Below, piece by piece: positions 55,323 through 62,890 of a stretch of 64,000 nucleotides of DNA (positions are counted from its first letter, which is position 1; the number at the start of each line of letters is the position of its first letter). Under the pieces are notes generated by a model. The model saw nothing but the letters and a program-made list of their open reading frames with translations. It was not told the origin of the DNA and searched no databases. Location of the stretch: assembly GCA_965222535.1 (NCBI GenBank), contig OZ244957.1:2294001-2358000 (forward strand), written 5' to 3'. Position numbers and translations under genes: made by a program. The DNA comes from G965222535 sp965222535. Its GTDB lineage: Bacteria > Pseudomonadota > Gammaproteobacteria > HK1.

Positions 55323-57131
55323 ATGAACAAATCCCTGTTTCCCGATAGCGCAAGCGATGACATTGATGGCGGTTTCGCGACGATGGGGCGCTTGCTGCCA
55401 TACTTATGGCCTAGCGACGCTCAAGATATCCGCACCCGCGTCATAGTCGCGTTGCTGCTGGTCGTAGCATCCAAGTTTTGCCTCGCTTGCATACCGTTGT
55501 TGTTCGGTGCCGCAACCGATACGCTGGGCGGTACGGCGGATAGCGCCGCGGCGGTGTCGGTTACCCTGCCGATATACTTTATCCTTGGCTATGGCATAAC
55601 GCGCATCCTGTCGCTGGCCTTCGGTGAATTGCGCGATGCGGTGTTTTCTCGCGTTGCCCAGCGTGCGGTGCGCATGGTGGCGCTGCAGGTGTTCAACCAT
55701 TTACACACCTTATCGCTGCGCTTCCATCTGGGCCGCCAGACCGGTGGATTGGCACGTTCGATCGACCGCGGGACGCGAGCGATCGAGACGCTGCTGCGCT
55801 TCGCTTTGTTCAATATTCTGCCGACGCTGGTGGAATTGTTGTTGGCCTTTATCTTTATCTGGTGGGCGCTGAATATATGGTTCGCCACCGTCACCGTGAT
55901 GACGGTCGTGATCTACGTCATCTATACGCTGGTAGTGACCGAGTGGCGCATCCAGTTTCGCCGCGAGATGAACCGCCAAGAAGGGCATGCCAGCACAAAG
56001 TCGATCGACAGCTTGCTGAATTACGAGACAGTCAAGTATTTCGGCAACGAGACGCATGAAGCACAGCGGTTGGATGTTGCCTTATCCAGATACCAGGACG
56101 CCGCGGTCAAGAACCAGTATTCGCTGTCGTTGCTCAACGTTGGTCAGGCAACGATCATTTCGCTCGGCCTTACCGCGGTGATGCTGATGGCTGGCAAAGG
56201 CATCGTTGACGGCAGCCTGACCTTGGGCGATTTCGTGATTGCGAATACCTATATGTTGCAACTGTATCAGCCGCTCAATTTCTTCGGCTTCGCCTACCGC
56301 GAGATAAAACAGTCGCTGATCGATATCGAGATCATGTTCGCGTTGCTGCGTTCGCCCCGCGAGGTGGCTGATCAGCACGCTGCCAAGCCACTGCGGCTTG
56401 CGCCCGCGGAAGTGCGTTTTGAGTCGGTGTATTTCGCCTACGATGAGCGCTTGGTGACGTTGCAGGACACCAGCTTTACGATACCTAACGGGGAGACGGT
56501 CGCCTTGGTCGGTGAATCCGGTTCCGGTAAATCGACGATCGCCCGGCTGATGTTTCGCTTCTATGATGTCGATCGCGGGCGCATCACGATCAATGACCAA
56601 GATATCCGCCACGTTACCCAGCGCTCACTGCGCGCCGCGATTGGCGTTGTGCCGCAGGATACGGTGCTGTTCAATGACACGGTGTACTACAACATCGCCT
56701 ACGGTCGTACCGCTGCCACCGCAGCTGAGGTCGAGCAAGCCGCGCGCATCGCGTGCATCCATGAGTTCATCGCCAGTACCCCCGATGGCTACCAGACCCT
56801 CGTCGGCGAACGCGGTCTCAAACTCTCGGGCGGCGAGAAGCAACGCATCGCCATCGCCCGCATGATCCTGAAGAACCCTCACATTCTGATCCTTGACGAG
56901 GCGACTTCGGCGCTCGACTCGAAAACCGAGCAGGATATCCAGCACAGCTTGCAGGCATTGGCCAAAGACCGCACAACTCTGGTGATCGCCCATCGCCTGT
57001 CAACTGTAGTGGATGCAGACGAGATCATCGTCCTTAGCAATGGTGTTATCACCGAACGCGGCAATCACCGTGCGCTACTGACCCAAGGCGGTATGTATGC
57101 CCAAATGTGGTGGCGCCAACAGGATTCCTGA
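55323..57131 (+). CDS. Atm1/HMT1-type ABC transporter
   Basis: 602 residues: N-terminal six-helix exporter domain (about 40-330) and C-terminal ATPase. Walker A is VALVGESGSGKSTIA, the signature LKLSGGEKQRIAIARMIL, and Walker B ILILDEATSALDS. TKSIDSLLNYETVKYFGNET is typical of Atm1-like half-transporters that export glutathione-linked or Fe-S related compounds or heavy metals. It works as a homodimer in the inner membrane. Confidence 0.92.
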   Translation: MNKSLFPDSASDDIDGGFATMGRLLPYLWPSDAQDIRTRVIVALLLVVASKFCLACIPLLFGAATDTLGGTADSAAAVSVTLPIYFILGYGITRILSLAFGELRDAVFSRVAQRAVRMVALQVFNHLHTLSLRFHLGRQTGGLARSIDRGTRAIETLLRFALFNILPTLVELLLAFIFIWWALNIWFATVTVMTVVIYVIYTLVVTEWRIQFRREMNRQEGHASTKSIDSLLNYETVKYFGNETHEAQRLDVALSRYQDAAVKNQYSLSLLNVGQATIISLGLTAVMLMAGKGIVDGSLTLGDFVIANTYMLQLYQPLNFFGFAYREIKQSLIDIEIMFALLRSPREVADQHAAKPLRLAPAEVRFESVYFAYDERLVTLQDTSFTIPNGETVALVGESGSGKSTIARLMFRFYDVDRGRITINDQDIRHVTQRSLRAAIGVVPQDTVLFNDTVYYNIAYGRTAATAAEVEQAARIACIHEFIASTPDGYQTLVGERGLKLSGGEKQRIAIARMILKNPHILILDEATSALDSKTEQDIQHSLQALAKDRTTLVIAHRLSTVVDADEIIVLSNGVITERGNHRALLTQGGMYAQMWWRQQDS

Positions 57132-57189
57132 GTCTTTTTATTTTAATGAGGCGTATAACCCGGGTTATCCCTCGATACCAAGTGCCATT

Positions 57190-57756
57190 CTCTCTCCTGT
57201 CATTCTCGGCTCGAAGGCCACTGACAATGCCATCAGCCCAAATATAAACCCAGCGCGCATCATCCAATCTTTGTTGCATCCAGCACCGGTACTCATCAGC
57301 CCAACGCTGCTTCAAGCGCGACACCGTGGTGGCTGACAAGCCCGCTGCATCCGGGCCCACCAGTACTTTCAGTGCTTCACTCATGTCACCCGTTGAGATG
57401 CCTTTTAGATACAGCCACGGCAGCGCCGCTTCCAGAGAGCGGGTTTTGCGAACCTACGGTGGTACCAGCAGTGAGTGGAAAACCACTGGCTCTCCAGTCC
57501 GTGAGCGTACCTTCGGCACTCTCACAGAAACCGCGCCAACCCCGGTTTGAAGGGTGCGCTCCGGGAGGTAACCGTTACGCACCACCGCGGCCTTGCCACC
57601 CTGTGTACGGCAATGCTCAAACTGCCGCAGCAACTCGTGCAGCTCGGCGTCCACGGCTTGGTGAACCAACTGCTTAGCTCCCTGCAGCAGCAGTTCACTC
57701 AATGGGTCAAAGGGTTCCTCTACACCGCTTGGGGCAATTGCGCTATGCTTACTCAT
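57190..57756 (-). pseudogene. IS256-family transposase relic
   Basis: The N-terminal half of an IS256/Mutator-type transposase. The first part (from ATG 57756) has ELLRQFEHCRTQGGKAAVVR and RVPKVRSRTGEPVVFHSLLV. An in-frame TAG follows where TAC or TAT (Tyr before VRKTRS) is expected. The same frame continues with LEAALPWLYLKGISTGDMSE and the catalytic region YIWADGIVSGLRAEN. It then departs from the family near 57195 and the C-terminal half is missing. It sits between the ABC gene and cassette array 2. Confidence 0.85.
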
Positions 57757-57776
57757 AGTGGCTTCTCTCCTTAAGA

Positions 57777-58016
57777 TTGATGGGTTTGTTCACAACTTCC
57801 AATCAATCAGAGTCGCCGCTCTTTTTCAACCCCGAGGCAGTCGCTTACCATCAGCAGGTCATCGGTCAAATGAAAGATGAGGGCTGCGACGCCGTCGTAC
57901 TCGGCTGCACAGAGATCCCCTTAATCATGAACGACTCGAATTCTCCGCTACCGACGCTCGATTCCACACGCTTGCTTGCTCACGCAGCTCTGCGCGAGGC
58001 GGTTCAAGGCGAATAG
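57777..58016 (+). pseudogene. Asp/Glu racemase fragment (first cassette of array 2)
   Basis: The C-terminal 60 residues match the aspartate/glutamate racemase family: QMKDEGCDAVVLGCTEIPLI with the second catalytic Cys, then LPTLDSTRLLAHAALREAV. The N-terminal two-thirds are missing, replaced at the left by the IS256 relic. attC4 lies 18 bases after the stop, so this is the tail of a decapitated cassette. Confidence 0.8.
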
Positions 58017-58034
58017 GACTGTGGCAGTCCGTGA

Positions 58035-58096
58035 GTCTAACAAGCGTATGCAGTCGGACACGGTCAAGGCCGCGCTGGTGATGCGGAGCGTTAGCG
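58035..58096 (+). other. attC site 4
   Basis: GTCTAAC (58035-58041), then CGTATGCAGTCGGACAC, the facing GTGATGCGG, and GTTAGCG (58090-58096). The length is 62 bp. The inner GTC/GGC arms are less regular than in attC5-6. Confidence 0.78.
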
Positions 58097-58111
58097 GTTC
58101 AAAAGATAGTT

Positions 58112-59323
58112 ATGATCGAATACTCAAATTCTATTCACGTCCTCCGAGGTTCGCTGGAGCTTCCTTGCGGCACGATTCTAAAAAATCGACTTGCCAAGTC
58201 GCCGATGTCGGACTCGCTTGCAAACGGTGAAGGTGATCCCACCGATGAGCAGATTCGCCTTTACGAAAGGTGGGCGGAAGGTGGGGCCGCAGTGTCCTTC
58301 ATCGGTGAAGTGCAAGGGGACCCGCGCTTTCCGGAGAAACCGGGAAACCTGGTTCTCGGAGCGCATACCGATCAGCAGGCGATACGGTCACTAGCCAGCC
58401 GAGCGATGATTGAGGGCGCACATTTATGGCCGCAGCTCGGTCACGCCGGGGCACTTTCACACTTACCGATCAGTCAACCAAAAGCCCCGTCTCCCCTTGA
58501 TATTGAAGGCCTTCAGTGTGCGGGGATGTCGATTGATGAGATTCGGGAATTACCCGACATGTATGCAATGACCGCATTACACGCAAAGACTGCGGGCTTT
58601 AGCGGTGTTCATATTCACGCAGGGCACGGGTTCTTACTCAGCCAATTTCTATCTCCATTGTTTAACCGCCGGAACGATGGTTACGGCGGTTCAATTGAAG
58701 CACGATGCCGTATAGTGCTCGAAGTGATAAGCGTGGTACGGCGCGCTGTTGGTCCGTCGTTTCCCGTCGGGATCAGGATCAACTCGACGGACAAACTGGA
58801 AGGTGGATTGACAGAGATTGATGCTTTAGAGGTGGTGCGCCTTCTCGATCAAACCTCGATCGATCTGATTGATATTAGTGGAGGAACCTATTTCCCCGGC
58901 GCGAAGGCAAGCTCCGACAGTTCGAGTCGAGGACCATACTTTCTTGACTTTGCCCGGCTCGCAAAAGGGGTAACCAAAGTGCCTCTGATGGCGACGGGTG
59001 GGTTCAAAAGGCGTGAGCAAGCAATTGATGCAGTGGTTAGTGGCGCAGTCGATATGGTAGGTTTAGCTCGTGCCATGGCTCTCGATCCCCAGCTAGCGGA
59101 TACTTGGTTGACCGAAGAAGGGGGTGATCCCGAGTTTCCGAAATTCGATTCCAATCCGCCAGGGGGAATAACCGCTTGGTACACCATGCGACTAACCGCT
59201 GTGGGCGAGGATCGTGAGAATGCATTCACACTGGACCTTCCCTCTGCCATTCGTATCTACGAGGAACGTGATGCCCAACGTTGCACTAAATGGCGAGAAA
59301 AGTTTTCTCATTTGTATGTATAG
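58112..59323 (+). CDS. NADH:flavin oxidoreductase, Old Yellow Enzyme-like (cassette gene)
   Basis: 403 residues of the OYE TIM-barrel family. FMN and active-site parts: KNRLAKSPMSDSLAN, WPQLGHAGAL, GVHIHAGHGFLLSQFLSPLF, RNDGYGGSIEARCRIVLEVI and the C-terminal VDMVGLARAMALDPQLADTW. It reduces activated C=C bonds or related substrates. It is large for a cassette gene but lies neatly between attC4 and attC5, 15 bases after attC4. Confidence 0.9.
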   Translation: MIEYSNSIHVLRGSLELPCGTILKNRLAKSPMSDSLANGEGDPTDEQIRLYERWAEGGAAVSFIGEVQGDPRFPEKPGNLVLGAHTDQQAIRSLASRAMIEGAHLWPQLGHAGALSHLPISQPKAPSPLDIEGLQCAGMSIDEIRELPDMYAMTALHAKTAGFSGVHIHAGHGFLLSQFLSPLFNRRNDGYGGSIEARCRIVLEVISVVRRAVGPSFPVGIRINSTDKLEGGLTEIDALEVVRLLDQTSIDLIDISGGTYFPGAKASSDSSSRGPYFLDFARLAKGVTKVPLMATGGFKRREQAIDAVVSGAVDMVGLARAMALDPQLADTWLTEEGGDPEFPKFDSNPPGGITAWYTMRLTAVGEDRENAFTLDLPSAIRIYEERDAQRCTKWREKFSHLYV

Positions 59324-59347
59324 CACAGAAAATCAATTCACAGTGAC

Positions 59348-59407
59348 CGCTAACAAGCGCATGCAGTTGGACGCGGCAGAGCCGCACCGCTGATGCGGGC
59401 GTTAGGC
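59348..59407 (+). other. attC site 5
   Basis: CGCTAAC (59348-59354) and GTTAGGC (59401-59407). GGACGCGGCAGAGCCGCACC forms the inner arms, flanked by CGCATGCAGTT and GCTGATGCGGG. It is the best-preserved site with a consensus right core. Confidence 0.9.
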
Positions 59408-59463
59408 GACAGCCAAGGTTCAGAATTATTATAGGAAAAGTCCATGGATACAGACCTAGAGCA

Positions 59464-59691
59464 ATGGTATTCGTGCACACCAAAATAGCACTGGACATGA
59501 ATTATGCTGGTATCACCCTGTGTTATGGGGTTTGGCTACCAGAAAAGATAGACCCGCTTCCCCCCGTGCCTGAATGGTCAAAGTTTATAGAAGGTTGTAT
59601 GAAATATCGTCAGTCACTAGATAACCAAGTAACCGAAGCACTAAGAACAAACGGTCATTCAAGAAATGAATTGTATAAAACTGACACCTAA
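59464..59691 (+). CDS. small hypothetical protein (cassette gene)
   Basis: 75 residues (for example ITLCYGVWLPEKIDPLPPVP and YRQSLDNQVTEALRTNGHSR). No known family. The ATG at 59464 has a weak ribosome binding site. An upstream ATG at 59444, with AGGAAAAG before it, is in another frame and stops after 14 codons, so the gene may be frameshifted at its start. The stop TAA lies in attC6. Confidence 0.6.
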   Translation: MVFVHTKIALDMNYAGITLCYGVWLPEKIDPLPPVPEWSKFIEGCMKYRQSLDNQVTEALRTNGHSRNELYKTDT

Positions 59692-59746
59692 CAAGTATAC
59701 GCAGTCGGACGCAGCAAAGCTGCGCCGCTGATGCAGATCGTTAGGC
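59686..59746 (+). other. attC site 6
   Basis: ACCTAAC (59686-59692) and GTTAGGC (59740-59746). Inner arms GCAGCAAAGCTGC pair, flanked by CGCAGTCGGAC and GCCGCTGATGC. It is 61 bp. Confidence 0.9.
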
Positions 59747-59769
59747 ATCACACGGGCTACTGAATCACG

Positions 59770-59937
59770 ATGGGAAAGATCTTCGCTCTTTGCGGTCCAT
59801 CCGGGGTCGGCAAGACGACCTTCCTCAACACCATTGGCGAGTTACACCCTGAGCGCTGGGATAGCTTCGGGCATGGCTTCGGGCAAGGCTCTGGAATCTT
59901 TAATATTTTTAATCCTTTGATGCTAGGCAACGCCTAG
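59770..59937 (+). pseudogene. P-loop kinase start, truncated by repeat
   Basis: Begins MGKIFALCGPSGVGKTTFLN with a Walker A of the guanylate-kinase/ribose-bisphosphokinase type, 23 bases after attC6. After about 32 residues the reading runs into B-element DNA (from about 59869), and it ends at TAG 59937 inside the element's hairpin. It is the last, decapitated cassette of array 2. Confidence 0.75.
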
Positions 59938-60140
59938 CATCAAAGGAGTCTAAGGAGGGTAAAGACGTATTATATTGGGGGAAGCCTGCTATTGGCAATG
60001 CGCTGATGTATCGGAGAAGAAGAACCCTCCAGCAGTAATTTCATGGTGCCGCTGACCGGTCTATGCCGGTCAGCGAACGGCGCGCCGTTAGGCGCTCCTT
60101 ATTAAAAAAATAAAAACGATTATCTTCAAGTAGCATGAGT
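59869..60140. repeat. B-type repeat (copy B7)
   Basis: Perfect 16-bp hairpin TCCTTTGATGCTAGGC (59913-59928) / GCCTAGCATCAAAGGA (59932-59947), loop AAC. A GCTGACCGGTCTATGCCGGT hairpin lies near 60050-60075, and the end is ATCTTCAAGTAGCATGAGT. It occupies the gap between array 2 and the sugar dehydrogenase. Confidence 0.9.
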
Positions 60141-60170
60141 CTAGAACTCGCTGATCCCTCCTCCTTACGC

Positions 60171-61406
60171 TCAGTCGCTGGCAGGCTGGATCCGCAGCAA
60201 CTGACCATCATCAGCATCCGTCAGTAGATACAGCAGGCCATCGGGGCCGCTGCGCACATCGCGGATGCGACCGAATGCCCGATGCAGTAAGCGCTCTTCC
60301 GCAACGACCCGCTCGCCAGAAAGTTCCAGCCGTACCAACGATTGGTGTTTTAGCGCACCGATAAACAAATTGCCGCGCCAATGAGGGAAGCGGCTGCCGG
60401 TGTAGAAATCCATCCCTGAAGGTGCGATAGATGGCACCCAGTAATACGCCGGCTGCCTCGTCCCTGGAACCTCGCTGCCACGTCCGATTTTGGTGCCGGT
60501 AAAATAGTTGCGCCCGTACGTCGCAAGTGGCCAACCGTAGTTGTCGCCGGCGTACAGGATATTGATCTCATCGCCACCTTGCGGGCCATGCTCGTGCAAC
60601 CACGGCTGCCCGCTATTGGGATGGATCGCCAGCCCTTGGGCGTTGCGGTGGCCATAGGTATAGAGCGCCGGGAGGGTTTTGGGATCAGCCTTGAAGGGGT
60701 TATCCTGCGGGATGCGCCCCTCGTCAGTTAAGCGAATCGTACCTCCAAGATGGGTATCGGTGCGCTGCGCCTGTGGCCGATCACCGCGATCCCCTAAGGT
60801 CAACAGCAACGTACCATCGCCCAAGAAGCGAATCCTCGCGCCAAAATGCCGCCCGCCCGATACTTTTGGTAACGCTGTGAACAAACGCTGGAGATCATGC
60901 AGTTGCTGTCCGTCATAACGCGCTCGGCTGAGTTCAGTGCCGACGGCATGGCGTTGACCTGAGCTATGAGTGAAGTACACCCAGCCATTGTCAGCAAACC
61001 TTGGGTGCAGCGCTAGGTCCATCAGACCGCCTTGCCCCATCGCATAAACCGGCGGCGATCCGTGAATCGGCGCTGATACCTCGCCATCATGGATGCGGCG
61101 TAAGGCCCCGTGGCGCTCAGTGATGAGCATATCTCCATCCGGTAGAAACGTCATCCCCCACGGATGCGCCAAACCCTCAGCGACGACAACCACTTCAAAG
61201 CGATGCCAGCGGCTATCGAACACAGTAGCAGTGCCTGTTGCAGTGCTTGCCGTCGCCGCAGTGACTGCGACAGCCAGAAAGGAGCGAAAGGCGAACAACA
61301 GCACCTGCGCCAAGCGCCAAGATGGGCAGCCACAAGAAGCAAGCGAGTTATAACCGCATCCAGTGTTCAAGGTATTGAGAAAAAGTGGCGGATCTGAAGG
61401 GAACAT
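60171..61406 (-). CDS. PQQ-dependent sugar dehydrogenase-like protein
   Basis: 411 residues of the soluble aldose/sorbosone dehydrogenase beta-propeller family. LAHPWGMTFLPDGDMLITER, GHRNAQGLAIHPNSGQPWLH and EHGPQGGDEINILYAGDNYG hold the PQQ- and Ca-binding residues. A hydrophobic export segment (VLLFAFRSFLAVAVTAATAS) begins near residue 35, so the true start is probably one of the later in-frame codons (around 61300-61350). It acts in the periplasm. Confidence 0.88.
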   Translation of the reverse strand: MFPSDPPLFLNTLNTGCGYNSLASCGCPSWRLAQVLLFAFRSFLAVAVTAATASTATGTATVFDSRWHRFEVVVVAEGLAHPWGMTFLPDGDMLITERHGALRRIHDGEVSAPIHGSPPVYAMGQGGLMDLALHPRFADNGWVYFTHSSGQRHAVGTELSRARYDGQQLHDLQRLFTALPKVSGGRHFGARIRFLGDGTLLLTLGDRGDRPQAQRTDTHLGGTIRLTDEGRIPQDNPFKADPKTLPALYTYGHRNAQGLAIHPNSGQPWLHEHGPQGGDEINILYAGDNYGWPLATYGRNYFTGTKIGRGSEVPGTRQPAYYWVPSIAPSGMDFYTGSRFPHWRGNLFIGALKHQSLVRLELSGERVVAEERLLHRAFGRIRDVRSGPDGLLYLLTDADDGQLLRIQPASD

Positions 61407-61790
61407 GAGTATATAACCATGCTACTTGAAGATGCTCAATGGGTGAGGGAGGCCGTTTTGTGCACTTCGTGAGTCGCGCTGCGTTTGGCGCTCTGGAAAG
61501 GGCTTCGGGCAGTGCTCTGGGATCTGAAGCGTTATTTAATCCTGAAAACCAAGCGGCGCTTAGCTTTCAGGAGAATAAGGAGGGTAAAGACGTTGGTATT
61601 GGAGGAAGGGTGAAGGCGTGTTTAACGCACCTAAACGCGGTACTCCCTTCCCCCAAACCCCTAACCCCAGTATCTCCTGCGCCCTCGCCTCGACGCCGTG
61701 CATGACCGAGGGCTTCGGGCGGCGCTCTGGGATGAGAGCATGACTTTAGCCCTTTCCTGCATCTTCAAGTAACGCCGGTATATAACCATG
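61405..61790. repeat. B-type repeat (copy B8)
   Basis: Bordered by ATGCTACTTGAAGATGCTCA and GCATCTTCAAGTAACG, inverted to each other. A hairpin TCCTGAAAACCAAGC (61540-61554) / GCTTAGCTTTCAGGA (61558-61572), 13 of 15 paired, and CCCTTCCCCCAAACCCCTAA are inside. No gene in the stretch. Confidence 0.87.
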
Positions 61791-61804
61791 CCGCGAGGTG
61801 ATGG

Positions 61805-62890
61805 CTAACCAGCACTGCTGTCGCGGCGCTGGCTGATGGCAGCATCGGTGAATGAGGCCATGTTGTTGAGGAATGCAGCGGCTGCCGCCAGCAGCGGATA
61901 GGCCAGCGCCGCGCCGGTGCCTTCGCCGAGGCGCAAATCCAGCCCGAGCAATGGTTTAGCATCCAACGCGGTCAGCATGTCTGCATGCGCTTGTTCATCA
62001 GAGCGGTGGCAAAAGACACAGTACTCAGTGACCGTTGCGCAAAGCGCACGTGCCGCTAGCAAGGCGGCGGTGGCGATGAACCCATCCACTAAGATGATCA
62101 TGCGTTGCGCCGCTGCCGCCAGCATGCCGCCGGCGATGGCGGCGATTTCAAAGCCACCGACTTCGGCCAACAGCGCCAACGGATCGGCACCGGTCGTCGA
62201 TCCGAGGCTTGCTTTGGCGCGCCGCCAGGCAGTTACGGCGACCGCGGTTTTATGCTGCAACTGGGCGGCGTCGACGCCAGCGCCGCGCCCCACGCAATGG
62301 CGCACATCGCGTTCAAGGAATAATGCCATCAATAGCGCTGCGCTGGTGGTATTGCCGATTCCCATATCACCGAAGCCGATCACATTGCAGCCGGTGAGCG
62401 CGACGCGACGCACCGCCTCCTGCCCAAGAAGCAGTGCGCTGACGGTTTGTACATGGGTCATCGCAGGCTGTTTGGCGGCGTTGGCGGTACCCGCCGCCAC
62501 GGGAGCCTGCCACAGCAGCGGATGCGTAGGCAGCGGCGTTGCAACGCCGGCGTTGACGATCTGCAAGGCGATCCCGTTATTTTCAGCGAAGGCGTTGATA
62601 GCCGCTCCGCCTTTGATAAAATTGTGCACCATTTGCGCCGTTACCGCTGCCGGATAAGGGCTGACTCCTTCCGCTGTAAGGCCATGATCAGCGGCGCAGA
62701 CGAGGATCGTTGGGCACCGCAGACAGGGACTTAGGGTGCGCTGCACCAGCCCCAGTTGCAGCGCCAGCACCTCCAGTTGACCAAGCGATCCGAGCGGCTT
62801 GGTTTTGGTGTCAATTTTCTCCTTTAATGCGGCTTCCAATACGCGGTCAAGGGCTTCGACGGCAGGAGGAGAATAGCCCATCCCGCGCAT
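61805..62890 (-). CDS. cobT: nicotinate-nucleotide:dimethylbenzimidazole phosphoribosyltransferase
   Basis: 361 residues from the ATG at 62890, which overlaps the cobN stop by one base (TGATG). The open frame upstream reads the cobN tail and is not CobT. It makes alpha-ribazole phosphate for the lower ligand of cobalamin. KTKPLGSLGQLEVLALQLGL, AADHGLTAEGVSPYP, GFGDMGIGNTTSAALLMALF and the C-terminal LRLGEGTGAALAYPLL (catalytic Glu) are diagnostic. Confidence 0.95.
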   Translation of the reverse strand: MRGMGYSPPAVEALDRVLEAALKEKIDTKTKPLGSLGQLEVLALQLGLVQRTLSPCLRCPTILVCAADHGLTAEGVSPYPAAVTAQMVHNFIKGGAAINAFAENNGIALQIVNAGVATPLPTHPLLWQAPVAAGTANAAKQPAMTHVQTVSALLLGQEAVRRVALTGCNVIGFGDMGIGNTTSAALLMALFLERDVRHCVGRGAGVDAAQLQHKTAVAVTAWRRAKASLGSTTGADPLALLAEVGGFEIAAIAGGMLAAAAQRMIILVDGFIATAALLAARALCATVTEYCVFCHRSDEQAHADMLTALDAKPLLGLDLRLGEGTGAALAYPLLAAAAAFLNNMASFTDAAISQRRDSSAG

